This document shows positions 51,034 to 63,141 of a DNA stretch of 64,000 nucleotides, in pieces. The stretch spans positions 439,501-503,500 of the forward strand of contig JAVGVS010000041.1 of the NCBI GenBank assembly GCA_032718565.1. The letters are read 5' to 3'. The notes beneath the pieces are model-generated. The model was not told where the DNA came from and did not search any database. It saw only the letters and a program-made list of their open reading frames with translations. A program made the translations under genes and the position numbers. This DNA is from Distichodus sexfasciatus (Eukaryota > Chordata > Actinopteri > Characiformes > Distichodontidae). Each line of letters opens with the position of its first letter. Position 1 is the stretch's first letter.

Positions 51034-54000
51034 GAGATAATTAGATACAGATATATATACACACATACACTCATAAAAAATCACCTGCACAAAAAATAAA
51101 CACAAACACAACACAGGCAAAAGTACACACATGCATCAATGATCACGAAGCATGAAGGAAATGCAGTCAGTATGTGTACATATGCATTACATTTAATAAC
51201 CTACATTTGATTCAGTGTGATTGTTTTGTTGATCTGCCACAGTCACATGGGAAAATTAATTTTGAATCTAATCATGAGCCCGAGAAGCGGAATCAAATCG
51301 TGGGATTTTCTGAAGCTGGGTGTATGTGTACAAGATCACATGAGCACATGGTCACATGCATGCACACACAACACGCCACACACATGGTGACAGAAATGAG
51401 GCTGGTGTTAAGAATTAAGGTAACTCACCATTCTGGCTCCACAGTCACACTCTTCTCCCACCTCCACATATCCGTTTCCACACTCTGTAGCTTCAAAAAG
51501 CTGTCAACACACACACAGTTAATGTGGGAAGTCCCCAACTTAGGATCGAGGTGCATTCCGATGGAAAAATACACACTCCAGCACTGAGATAACTGGCGAG
51601 AGTGAGGCATGTCACAAGGTGGGAGTCCCAACATATCGTACCCCATGCACCACTACGTTTACCTGCTGCACGAAACTTAAAATATTTGTTATAATTTTGT
51701 CATAGTAGGATTGAAAAATTGAACCATCGTAACTCGGCGACCATTTGTATTTATACACACAGTATATGGATTTGAAATGTTATTCAACACTAAATTTTAG
51801 TCACAGAGCTTAAGACTATGGTTATGCTTGGAGTTAAGGTTAGGACAAATGTTATTGATTATTTGTCATTGTGAACACAGCACAGCACACAGTGCACCAC
51901 AACTAAAGCTGACCTGCTTAGGGACGTTACCTTGTTCATGAGTACCTCAGTGCTACCTTTACCGACCCGGGACTTGAACCGGCGACCTTCCGATCACGGA
52001 GCCAACTCCCTAATCGTTACACTACCGACTGCCCCTGTTGTGGCTGAAGGTGGTGGATGTGTTCAGCTTAATTAGGTTTGGGATTACCTTGTTAGGTCTG
52101 TTGAACAGACAGGATCCTCCTCCCCTGACCAGGAAGTTCTTATAGTCAAGGATGCTGCATTTGGAGAAGCGGCGCGGATGCTGCACTCTACACAATCAAT
52201 ACACAGCAGCAAAGTGAGGAAGAGAAATGAAAGTAAGACAGAGGCCGTAGTAATGCTGTGTGTGCTGTAGGTCACCGTACCCGGTGTCTTCCATTATGCA
52301 TCCTACCCACGAGTCCATGCAACCACACTCCTCTAAGTGAGCAGCAAAGAAGAGAGAAAAGAAATGAGATCAAATCCAAAATGTTCCCACTGATGCTGTA
52401 AACCGGATGAGGGTGCAGACTCACTCCTCCGGTTGACTGGGTCCCACTGGATGCCCAGGTTCTGCGCCAGACTCTGAGAGATAGACGCAGCCATCGTCCA
52501 TGTGCTGCCAAACTGAGGGAGAAGGGCGGGGAGGGAAGAGGGAGGGAGAGACAGACAGAGAGAAAGAGATGGAGGAAGAAAGAAAAAGGGAGAGGAGAGA
52601 GGATGGAAGGGAGAGAGAAAGAGAAAAAGAAAGTGAGACGGAGGGAGGGATGAGTGAGGAAGAAAGAGCGGGAGATTCAAGAAAAGAGGTGAGACAGAGG
52701 GTGGTAGCAAAGCGAAGAAGAGGGGAAACAGAGAGAGGGAGTGAGGGAGGGAGGGAGGGAGAGAAAAAGAAACGAGAGCGAGAGATGGATGAGGGCGAGG
52801 GAGAGAGAAAGAGAGAGTAAGAAAGAGAGGAAGAGGGAGAGAGGATGAGAACTGAAACATACACTATGTTGTATATTTGTGGTATAATGACGAGGCATAT
52901 CAAGTTGTTCAATACGAGGCTCATACAACACACACACGGTGCATGGTACAATAAAAATGTTGCCAGTTGAAGCATTTTTCTATAATTAGACCGTAAATGA
53001 AAAATGAATAAATAATGCTCCTAAAATCAATAATTCATGATGTTAAAGAGACATCACTGCCTGAGGCCTCATGGTTAGAGTTGGATCTGGTTTTAAACAT
53101 GACCATTTCTTTTTTACTATTTATTATTTTTATTATATGAGATTAAAAAAACACCTCAATAAGTATTGTGACTCATGTAAAACACAACAAACCCAAGTGT
53201 TGCCAAACATCGGCCTTTAGGCCAGACGGTGATCTGAACGGAGCAGCTTCAGCCATGGCTCTATTTGGTTTGGGTTTCGCCGGTCTCACGTTTTTATAGC
53301 TCTCCTTGCGCGGTCGCGAGAAGTAGTGCATAGCCGCAGGAAAAGATCGATCCGCGAATTTTTGAATCGATATCGTATTTTTCGAACGAGAATCGATATT
53401 GATTGGTGAATCGATTTTTTTGAACCCAGCCCTACATCTTAAACACCTCTTATGACAGAAAGGGAAGTAGGGCAGAGAAAAGCAGCTTTTCTTTCATCAA
53501 TAACTCAGATTACACTGGTTGTGTTGGAAAATTGCAAAATCTGCACAATCTGTCATTAAAAGTATTTTTATGATGCAGGTTTGTTTATGAAGGATGTAAA
53601 AACCTGTCTTGCACAGGGAAAAGTTTGTTATTACTGTTCTATTAGACAGTAATCATTATGGTAGGGAGCTTAGGTAAAGTCTTATAACGTGCCACAAGGT
53701 TTACTTCTCGTCCTCTCAGAGCATCAAGCGCTACTCGTCTCCAACCACCCATACTCAAAATAAGAGGGCGACATAATCAAGACTCAGTTTTGGCTCCTGA
53801 GTGGTGGAACCCTCCTTCCATCAGACTTACTGTCTGCAAACTTCGTCTGAAAGTGACTGTGACTTCAAGGAGTATCCAGAGGACTAACTACCCCTCATAC
53901 TCGCAAACACTAACACACCAGCATGTGCTCTTGTTGTCAGGGCACCAACTTCTGATTTTCTCTAGCAGGGTTTGTTGAGGTGTGTAACTCAGTTCGAGTT

Positions 54001-57000
54001 AAGTCTAGCTTTACAGATTGTAGAACAGTCCTGGAGTAGAGCTTCTCGCAAATGCTGTAAATGTAAGACGTTAAGAGGAAGTAGAACTTCTGTTTCCTGT
54101 GTTTTTGTAGTGTTGGTGCTAATTTTGGAGTCGCAGGCGAATCGATGTCAAACATCATCTTTGTGGCTCCAGCAGCTGATGATGTTTGAAGAAAGTGGAA
54201 AATCATTGTAAATTTGATTTCCATGAGCCAGTCCATTAAAATGTTCCAGACCCTCTCTCTTTCTCTCTCTCTCACCTCATAATGTGACAGACGAATCCAA
54301 ACTCACCTCATTAACTCCCACCCCCCTTCCTATGGAACACACCCCACCAATGTAAGCGACACTGCTCCGGCCGTAATGGAACGTGACATTCCTGTGAAGA
54401 GAACATTCCAAATGTTTCCAAAGACTCTTCAACCTCGCACTGATCCCGTTATTCATCAACCAGTCCATCCACATACGAGTGTAAACCACGATGTTAAATA
54501 TTATATCTCAAAGGACAACAATTTGCTGTCTGCCGATATCACAAAGTCTGTTACGATGAAACAACATCATCAATCACTTCCATTCATATCATATCAGAAA
54601 TTAAACCTTCTATCGAATATAAAGTTACAGTATGCATGATACTGATCATTTAATCAATGTATAAATGTGGATCAATGTATCGCTACGCCCTCAGATGCTC
54701 AGCGTGGACTCACGTGAACAGATGAACGGCGTCGGCGTTGATGCGAACGTTCTGCTGTCTGTATTTGGAGAAATCTCTCAGCATGTCGAGGGGCTTCACG
54801 CTCAGAGGTATCCGGTCCCGGTCAGTCCAGATCTCCACTCCAACCAGCACCACACGAGTATTTAACTGGTCCTTAAAGATCTAGGTTGCAGCAGAAATGC
54901 ACAATACGTGATGACTGCTTGCATCATTCATGAAAATAATCATTAATTTGCTAAAAAATGTACAGACGTGGAAATTTGGTTCGCAACCAAAGTGACTTAC
55001 GGCGTCCACCAGGTTAACCACCGATTTGGCAAAGTTCCTCGTATGCTTTTTGCTTTTATGCCTCTTAAACTAAAAAAGAGAAAGTATTGCTAAATATTAG
55101 AGAAGTTAAAATTTGAATATAGGAGGGTGAGTTTACAGTTGATTTTGCTATAAAGAACCCCTAGTGGAAAAAAATCCCAATTTGCAGTCAACCCAATTTT
55201 AATACGAATGTAGCTATTTGAAGAAATAAGTTGCATATAATTGTATTTATGGACATGCCTCTGACATGCTGTAAGCTCAGAACTATTGTCTTAAAAAAGG
55301 AAAACCACATGTTGTGAAATTCAGGTGAAGTCTGCGCGGTATAGCAAGTTTATAAGACGTACCAATCTATTTTTTTAAAATAATATTGATATAGTTTCAT
55401 CTTGTGTTACACAAACATTTTCCCCGAAAATCTGTGCCACTCTAACACTGCTCTCTATACACTCACTCAGTAACAAGAGACCACGCTGGTCAATATTGCT
55501 CAATAAGAATTTACATTTACAACATTTTGCAGACACTCTTATCCAGAGTGACTTCCACAGTCCACAGTGTCTGAGAGCAACTTGGGGTTAAGGGTCTTGC
55601 TCAGAGGCACAGTGACGGTAGTGTCAGAGACAGAATTCGAACCCACAACTTATTGGTCTAAAATCCTGGTGTCCTAACCACTAGACCAACACCCAATTTG
55701 TTTATTAAAAGGACCTGGTTCAGATTTAAAACATCAGATGAGCAGCAAAATCACATCATGTCACATGTCACAACAGGTGAGTCATATATGAGTTTAAAGG
55801 TACATTTCATTAAACAGTTCACTTTTAGAAATAAGGTTGTTAATTTAATATATTCCATTTCTTCATTTGTGACCCTCCACCAGTCGCTTGTCGTAACAGA
55901 GGTTTCCGAGAAAAACGAGCGTTTATGTTGCGTGGGATTCTGTTTTGACCGCTCTACTTTTGAACTCACTCCCTGCCATCACACTTCCCCCCACACACAC
56001 ACCTGGACTGTGAAGAAACTGTTTCTGTTGCACCACTGCACTTTACTGCACCTTACTTTACATACCACCGTCACTTTGATGCACAATAACTACTGGTATG
56101 ACACTGCACTGCTGCCACTTTTGCACAAACATTATATGCTGCTTTACGAATGTTTGCACATACACCGGACATTGTACACATAAATAGCCGAATATAGTAT
56201 CTGTCATATTATAACCTTCTACCTCCTGCACATCCAATGTAAAATGTCAATTTGCACCTGTTTAAATGTTTACATATTTGCACATATACTGAACATTGTA
56301 CTTGGAAATAGTCCGGATATAGTATCTGTCTAGTATAACTCTACCTCTTGCACACTCAGTGTAAATGTCAATTTCAACCTGTTAAGAATACTGCATCCTG
56401 ACTTGACAAACATGTTTACCTCTATGTCTGTCTCCCCTGTCTAGTCTAAAATGTATATTGTATGTTGTCTGGTTTAAAATGTATATTGTTTAATGTATAT
56501 TTTAGTATTTTTACTTATTTATTGTTTATTCCTTGTGCCTAGTCGTGCCACTGCCTATTTATTCTCTGTTCTACTGTTCTTTGTTTGTTTGCACTGGAAA
56601 TAACCTGGAGCCACGTCGTCTCGTCTCTCTATGTATCTGTACAGTATATAGCAGAGATGACAATAAAGTTGACTTTGACTTTGACTTTGACTACTTCAAT
56701 ATTTACGGTAAATCCACTGGTTGACTAGCGTGAAGATATTTCTCCGGAATCCATCTCCGTCTCCCGAGTTCAGTTAACCTAACGCAGGTAGGCTATCCGT
56801 GTGGCTGTGAATGCAGCGTAGGCTAGCGTAAATGCAAACGTAGCCGCGACCGCACCAAGCGTCTGTGAGTGCTACGGCGATAGTCAACTTCAAAGGCAGA
56901 TTTCTCCGTTTCTCACTTGGCGTGACAGGAGAAACCCGACTCCTTTGAATGTTGATATCTCAGTCATATGTCGTCCCATTCATTCCATATAGGTATCGTT

Positions 57001-60000
57001 TTGAAGCTTGATTTATGCCCTTTCATGAAAACATAACTCAATTTTGAAAATTTGCAACAAGCAACTGGTTTTGCCGTGGAGGGTCACATATGTTTTCAGT
57101 TAAGTATTTTGAAATAGGCAGTGTTTTAATTTGAATAGTCTAGATTTACTAACATGTCACATGTGATTTTAACTTACAAACATGCCATGGCATAAAGTAT
57201 GTTGAGCATCGTCATTCAGCCTTAAAAAACGAGATGTGATGTTCGGTCTGCATCGCCCAGCCCTAACTCACACTCACCGTATTGTGGTCACTGACTATCA
57301 TGATTTCCAGGTACTTCATTTCCTCGAACACTTGCAGCGTCTAGAAATGACACAACACGCATTACACACACACTTCCATAACAATTATAAATGACCTTTA
57401 AACAATACAACACTCACAACTAGCTACGATGGCATATTAGGTAGTGTTGTACTTGAGTCCGATCTCGGTCTTGAGAACAGTTTTTGAAAGTCTCGGCCTT
57501 GTCATGGACTCGGACAAAGAGGTCTCGGGATTTTATTTGGAGACCAGCTGACACCACAACTCTGAGACTATTACTATTAACTCTTTGAGGCCAACACAGG
57601 CATTTTGCGTTGTGTATTAATTAGTGTTTTAATAACTCAGAATCTTTTTAACTTACAGAAACCACACACATATCGTCAGAATCAGAAGACGTGATATTCA
57701 CAAGACGTGAAATTATTTCTGAGTAATTCTGTGCACAAAAACTGAAGTAACTGCATAAAAATGCATTAATTAAATTATTTGTGATGTAAACACATGCATT
57801 AGCACTCACGACTGCAACAAAAATCAGAAATTATTTTTGTTGTAAATGTATGACTTGGGCGGCACGGTGGCGCAGTGGTTAGTGGTGCTGCCTTACAGCA
57901 TGAACATCCTGGATTCGATCCTCAGGTCAGCTGTAGGGTCAGCTAAATTGGCCTCGTAAGGTGTGACCGAGTGTGTGTTTATGTGTGTGTCCCCTGCGTT
58001 GTGTTGGTGTCCACCCAGCATTGGTCCCCGCCTCACACCTGTAGGTCCGGGATAGGCTCCGGTCTCCCTGACCACGATAGGGATTAAATGGTTCATAAAA
58101 TGAAATAAAATTTGTAACTTCAGTCTTGGAAATTTTGACTTTTTCTTGCAAATTGATACAGAATATCTAAGCTTATTCTCGTAAATTTGTATCTCGGAAA
58201 AACTTGTATCTCGGAATATGTCATTGTACCAAACCCTTAACTTAGTAGCTAAAAGCAAACAAAATGTTCACTCTTGCAGTCCGCACAAACACAACACACA
58301 AACCCTACACTGCAGCACTGCCCCAGACAGGTCGGAGGTCAGGCATCTCACCGCTCGTTTCCTGCGCCGCCTCAGCCACGGCATGTTGGAGAAGATCTGC
58401 TCTTCCTCCTCCTCTTCCTCCGCCTGATCCTCGGCAGCTGGGAGAAAGAGAGGGAGAGAGACAAAAAGAGGCTGTAACCATGGAAACCAGGGCGGGGACC
58501 GTGCAACCCACCAGGTGCCTTGGAAAACGGTTGACAGCCATCACACCTACCCAGTTCGGCGAGGTCGAGGCCCATACGGAGTGACGACGTCCTGCGCATG
58601 GTGTGGGGTCTCGACTCGGTTTCCTGTGGGTCAAATGTCAAGCGTGAAATGTAAACCTGAAAAGTGACTTTTTAAAGTAGAACTGAGTGCACAGTGTGAA
58701 TTTTACCCTGGTGTGTGTCTGGTTCAGGGGCTCAATGAGGTAAACGAACACTCCGTCATCAAACATACCGCTGCAGTAGGAGAAAGTAAAGAAGAGGAAG
58801 GATTGTAAAGGTCAGAAGGAAGCATTTGGCGTAAAATATCCTGTGAGTGCTATCATAGCCTCGTGTCCACCCTCGCCCTCGGCATCTCTCTACGATACAG
58901 TGCCACACTCCAACACGCTGACATTCAAACCCTTTCATGCACTCCACCTGCCATCTGGCCTCGCAGTGGGCCTCCAAACACACACATACACACACACATA
59001 CGCACTGTCTCACTTGCATGCATGAACACACAGGATTAAAAAAGGATCTTACTGAAGCCCATTGCAAGTGGACAAAGCAGCTCGGGACGTTTCCTTTCCT
59101 CTCACTTGACCATGGTAGTAGCAGTGCTCCCCTCCCTAAATACGCACACACACACACACACACACAAAACACGCCATAAAAGACATGAATCAGCATGACA
59201 CTTGTCGGCTTTATGATTAGCCTGAATATGAGCCACTCTTACCTTTGAGAAGACGGGCTTGTCTTTCTCGTAATGGATCTCCACGTAATTTGAAGACAGC
59301 AGGTCACTAAAAAATAAGATTCCAAATTACATACATAGTAGGGGTGTAGCAATGCTCAAACCAAACCAAAAAACGATACGATGTTCCCAAATGCTCTCAT
59401 AAACATTTCACATCCTTCATGTGGGATTTTGTTCACAGTGGTGCGTCTGAATCTCTAAATATAATCAACTGTGTCTCTATTCAACCCCCTTCGAAAAAGA
59501 GACATGAAGCAAATTAGGGGTGGGAATTGATATGACATTAATATGAAAATCATTATCAATATCAATGACATTGCCAATTCTACCTATCAATCTAATTCCT
59601 TATCAATTCTCTTATCGATTCCTGAGTAGTTTTTAGTGTAAAAAGTAGTTCTACACAGTCTTCTGCTCGAAAAGCAACTATTTTATTTTTGCCAAAATGA
59701 TGTCTGCACAAGACTGTGAACATCAACACATTCGTATTGATATTCAGAGCTGTTATTGTGCAGAGACATTCTATGGTTTAGTTTATGAAGAACAATAAGG
59801 TTAGTGCAGGTGGAGACACTTCTTTATCCATTTGGAATCTATCTGGATATAGAATGAAATTATTTCATAACAAATCATGCATTTTCCTTTATTTTTTTTT
59901 ACTCTCTAACATTATAGAATGGAAACAATATTTTCTGATTAATGGAAGAATGAAGAAATACTGAAGTTTTGGCAATTTTTGAGCATTTGGACTATAAGTG

Positions 60001-62100
60001 ATTTTTGACTCATTTCTGGGGGAGAAGACACTTCCATATTGAACTTCCCTGTGAGAGTCTAACAAATGCAGTGTGTGTGTTTACATCATTTATACATCAT
60101 GATTCCTTTTGGTTGAAGGTCAAGTCGCAGAGAGTGTGACGTAATGAACCGCGACGCAAGACTTAGGGAAACACGGTAACGTGGTGCTGGGAAATGAGAG
60201 AAACATTAAGAAGGATCGATTGCGTTGGAGGTGAACAACTCTGATGGAACTGATCAGTTGGAACTGGTTTTCGATTCCCACCTCTAAACTAAATTATGGC
60301 TCAAAAACCAGTGTATGAACTGTGGATCTGGAGAGCTGTTACACCTCTAATATATAGTTAAACATTGTTCAGCATACAGTGATACAGTGTTAAACATACA
60401 GTGAAACTCCAACATCTCAAAGTGTTTTGCTGAACTGAACTACTGAAGTCACTCTAAAGTAGATAAATTACCAAAACCCCACACAGTCTACACGGCTCGA
60501 TCAGGAAGACGTCTGAACGTCACCACAAGTCTCTAAGGCCCTGTTCACTCCTGACATTAACGTGTCTTCGGTGATCCAGTCACAAGCCGGCGGCTTCACT
60601 GAACCAGGATTTAAAAACTCGATGAGGACACATTGACATCCGATCAGTCAGAGCGTGTTCGGAGGTGGTTAGGGTTGCAGCATCAACGTGACTGTGCCCT
60701 GAACAAAACTGAAGGAACCTCTACTTATTCCACATTCCCCATGAGTATGCTTGACTGGATAAGAGTGTCTGCTAAATGTCATAAATGTAATAGGGCCTGT
60801 CAATCTTCAACACTGCCCACAAAAACCTCAACAACCCCTGACCAAAGGGTAACTTCTGCCCACGATGCTGTAGGCTTCAGGTCTATCTGTTTCCGTCTTC
60901 ACACTCAAGAGAAAACTCAGACACAGCAATGAGTCACAGTCGTTTTTTTGTGTTCCCACACACATGCACTCACACACACCCACTCACCGCCTGTGATCGC
61001 TCTGTTAGCACGCACACACACCACAAATCCAGACCCCGAATTCCCAAAGGGTCCTGTTTGATCCCAGAGGTTTGGTTTGCTAAAAGCTTCCAGGGAGAAC
61101 ACGCTCTTCTCTTCAGCCGATGCCTTTCTAACTTGGGCTCCCTTTGAGAAAACAAGAGGCTTTGCTTTTTCGGCCGTCCTGTGCTATACATTTCTGCTCT
61201 CCTGCATAATGCACACATCCTGCACATCCCACGGCCTTGACAAATGCAGGCGTAATCGATTCCTCAAATCCCCCAACGCTTGCACTTAAACAAAAGCACA
61301 CACACAAGCACACACACACACATCTGTACACCTACTTGTTTAGTGTAAGATCCAGGGTGAATGTAGAACCGAATGCATCCAGTTGGAAGCTCGCCTGGGC
61401 CAAGTGAACAGCCTGTGGGAGTTCATCAGATAAACGGAGACGGGGTTAGGATGTTTTCCCACCATGCAGCTGCTCTCATCGCACCATCGTGAGCCTTGAC
61501 ATTGGTAATACTGCCATAGCCAGCGGCATTTATAAATAGACCCCTTAACGCACGCAGCCAGCACAAACCTGACATGAATCAACATATTAATTTTTCCTTC
61601 GGGAACGGAAAACAAAAAGGCTGGAAAAACGCAGCGGGGCTGACGCTGAAATGCTGCATTGGCAGCATGAAGCAAGAGGTGCGCACTGTAAGCAAACCCC
61701 AGACCTCTGTCCCTGCTGGTGGGAGAGCGGAGAGGAAAGTGCTACTTTTGCGAAAAATGATGTTGGACTGTGTGTGTGTGTGTGAGTGTTCTTGTTGTTT
61801 GCCTGTTGTAAAGACCAGATGTTCTTGCTATGATTATTTTTTGTCATAGTAGGAATAGTTTTGCTGGTGTTAGAGTTAAGATTAGGACTAATATTATAAA
61901 ATTAGGGCCAGGATTAAAAAGTGGGGTTAAAGGGAAGCAGTTTCAGAGTTCAGAGGTTTGGCTTTAAAATGCATTATTGTATATATGTGTAGTGTGCCAA
62001 AAAGTTAAACAAAGTGTGTGTCGGTGTGTTTTCAATTATTCAATCCTTTGTTAATGACCATATATCCTTATTAAATATTATTTATTACTACAGATATATA

Positions 62101-62174
<74 letters not shown>

Positions 62175-63126
62175 TAGTGGATAGGGGTCAGGTTATGGTT
62201 ATGGGTTAGAAAATTATACTACATAAGGCTTAAAGAATGATCATGTAACAATAACTAAAGACAGTATCTCTTAAGAAAAATCAATTTCATATAATCTTCC
62301 AGATCTGCGGTGTGTTGGTGCCTGCTCAGGGTTGGCCCCTGTTTTGTGCCCGTAGTTCCCGGAATGAGATCCGGTGCCCACAACCCCGACAGGGATTAAG
62401 CGGTTTGGATAATGAATGAATGAATGACTGAATAAACTTCCAGATTTTAAAGAGTAATGGATCAATACGTTTGCTTTTGGTTACTGACATTAAATTTCGG
62501 CTTAGGGTTACATGTAGGTATAGCATTTTTAAAATGTAAAGGTAAAGTAGATCTAGTTATTATGGCAGCAAGACACATGGGGCTGTGTGTGTATGTGTGT
62601 GTGTAGTGGGGAAAAAAGAGGAGGGGGAAGTGGTGAGATTCATCTTCGCATTGGGCAAGATGATGTATACAATGCACCATTCTCAGCAGCTGCCGAGAAA
62701 GAGGGAGGGCGGGAGGAAAAGGGGGAGACTTGCAGTTTTACCTCACTACAATAAAGTGCCCAACCAGCATTCCATCACACACACACACACACAGTCTTCC
62801 TCATGCACACACTCTATTGCACGCACATTCTTTCTCTCTCTCAACACACATTCATTCTGTCCCATGCACGTACACACTCTCTTTCTATCAAATACACACA
62901 CACACACAAACACACCATCTCACCTGGCCCCCCGCGGCCTGGTTGCGTGCACGCGTGTTCAGGTCATGGGTCGCGCTCTCCGTCTCCTCGTTCAAATAGT
63001 AGATGAGGCGTGCGGGGAAGGTGACGCTGACCTCGGTGTCGGTGGTTTGGTTGTGTTCCGGAGCCGCCGTGGCATCTCGATCCGGCCTGGATGCTTCGCC
63101 ATCACTTTCCCTGAGACGGTCGCTCT
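43873..63126 (-). CDS. adam23: ADAM23, catalytically inactive adhesion ADAM; 5' end not in the window
   Basis: Exons in transcript order: 62924-63126 (or from 63141), 61336-61412, 59243-59306, 59053-59135, 58707-58770, 58551-58623, 58352-58437, 57278-57340, 55001-55069, 54714-54880, 54307-54391, 52425-52512, 52281-52332, 52088-52187, 51429-51500, 50892-50978, 50395-50475, 49852-49902, 49645-49708, 49424-49529, 49213-49332, 48371-48539, 47786-47897, then 47529-47619 or 46129-46219, then 43873-43918. All phases join. Prodomain (VTFPARLIYYLN) ends at a furin site, RRRKR, in 58352-58437. The metalloprotease lacks HExxH; MAASISQSLAQNLG stands there, as in ADAM11/22/23, so it is non-proteolytic. 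Disintegrin loop SVNDCDISETC, cysteine-rich and EGF (CNNEATCTCDATWAGTDC) follow, then a membrane span and a short tail ending NASAI. Mammalian ADAM23 binds LGI proteins and integrin alpha-v-beta-3 at neuronal surfaces. The signal-peptide exon is not found. Confidence 0.93.
43919..46128. other. Last adam23 intron (alpha form)
   Basis: No supported exon. It contains a G-rich (GGT)n tract near 44640-44680, a C-rich stretch at about 44960-45060 and AT-rich DNA at 45300-46000. Open frames here are compositional and match no family I recognise. Confidence 0.5.
46129..46219 (-). CDS. adam23: adam23 transmembrane exon, alpha-type (second alternative)
   Basis: 91 nt, with CTCTGCAG acceptor and GTAAGA donor. 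It encodes GPSATNLIIGSIAGAIL, then AAIVLGGTGWGFK, almost the same as the canonical human ADAM23 span. Including both this exon and 47529-47619 would add 182 nt and break the frame, so they should be used one at a time. Confidence 0.9.
47529..47619 (-). CDS. adam23: adam23 transmembrane exon, beta-type (first alternative)
   Basis: 91 nt, flanked by a GCGCAG acceptor and GTAAGC donor. It encodes VATNRLIGAVAG, a hydrophobic run and FGGTGWGIE. Entry phase 1 and exit phase 2 equal those of the exon at 46129-46219, so either can join the EGF exon to the tail exon. It is the more diverged of the two and resembles the alternative span of human ADAM23-beta. Confidence 0.85.
48176..48232 (-). repeat. 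SINE family A fragment
   Basis: CACAGCACACAGGGCACCACAACC and TCTGCATTTGACCCATG only. Confidence 0.55.
48880..49168. mobile_element. Harbinger-type MITE beside an adam23 exon
   Basis: Short inverted ends GGCCTC...GAGGCC are flanked by TTA on both sides (48877-48879, 49169-49171), the target duplication typical of PIF/Harbinger. The interior repeats GAACGCC/GGCGTTC motifs many times. It lies 44 bases past the donor of exon 49213-49332. Confidence 0.7.
50993..51032. repeat. (CA)n microsatellite
   Basis: About 20 CA units immediately upstream (in transcript sense) of adam23 exon 50892-50978. Confidence 0.9.
51857..52036 (-). repeat. tRNA-derived SINE, family A, in adam23 intron
   Basis: GATTATTTGTCATTGTGAAC to GGACTTGAACCGGCGACC and CCTAATCGTTACACTACCGAC. 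Confidence 0.8.
52515..52850. repeat. Polypurine/polypyrimidine tract at an adam23 splice acceptor
   Basis: The plus strand is almost pure A/G (GGGAGGGAGAGACAGACAGAG and similar) for about 330 bases, with few pyrimidines. Read as adam23 RNA it is a huge pyrimidine run ending at the acceptor of exon 52425-52512. Confidence 0.9.
53240..53430. repeat. Fragment of an interspersed fish repeat
   Basis: GAATCGATATCG and GAATCGATTTTTTTGAACC near GCCCTACA, similar in style to 46800-46900. It has no coding content; the surrounding intron (52860-54300) shows nothing else. Confidence 0.4.
55511..55700 (-). repeat. tRNA-derived SINE, family B, in adam23 intron
   Basis: GACACTCTTATCCAGAGTGAC, GGGTTAAGGGTCTTGCTC and CCTAACCACTAGACCAACACC. 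Confidence 0.75.
55868..57093. mobile_element. Nested transposons in an adam23 intron
   Basis: Outer ends TGTGACCCTCCACCAGTCGC and (reverse complement) TGTGACCCTCCACGGC form inverted repeats. Inside, about 55990-56700 is a second element ending in AATAAAGTTGACTTTGACTTT, a short-repeat tail typical of 3' ends of fish retroposons. Boundaries of the inner element are approximate. Confidence 0.55.
57857..58107 (+). repeat. SINE family C, long copy, in adam23 intron
   Basis: GGCGGCACGGTGGCGCAGTGG head, GGATTCGATCCTCAGG B-box region, GTGTCCCCTGCG body and GGGATTAAATGGTTCATAAA tail. Confidence 0.8.
59515..60286. mobile_element. hAT-like MITE in an adam23 intron
   Basis: Ends TAGGGGTGGGAATTGA and (reverse complement) TAGAGGTGGGAATCGA. 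Flanking 8-mers AAGCAAAT and AACTAAAT agree at 6 of 8. No transposase frame. Confidence 0.65.
60295..61335. other. adam23 intron, no exon seen
   Basis: Holds a small tail fragment of SINE family B (60752-60790, GACTGGATAAGAGTGTCTGC) and CA-rich DNA at 60955-61020. No supported exon. Confidence 0.5.
61413..62923. other. adam23 intron with a long (AT)n tract
   Basis: 62102-62168 is nearly pure (TA)n. 62303-62430 is a family C SINE tail (GTGTTGGTGCCTGCTCAGG, GATTAAGCGGTTTGG). 62765-62915 is CA-rich. No exon seen. Confidence 0.55.
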
Positions 63127-63141
63127 CTGCAGCGAGGGAAA

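Noticed and set aside
52333..52975. Long Ser/Leu/Pro-rich open frames on the minus strand
   Set aside because: Shadows of the polypyrimidine tract; the true coding part is only the adam23 exon 52425-52512.
55698..56183. 161-codon open frame on the plus strand
   Set aside because: Lies inside nested transposons and crosses their boundaries; no recognisable domain.
43873..63126. An active ADAM metalloprotease
   Set aside because: No HExxHxxGxxH; the site reads SISQSLAQNLG as in inactive ADAM11/22/23.
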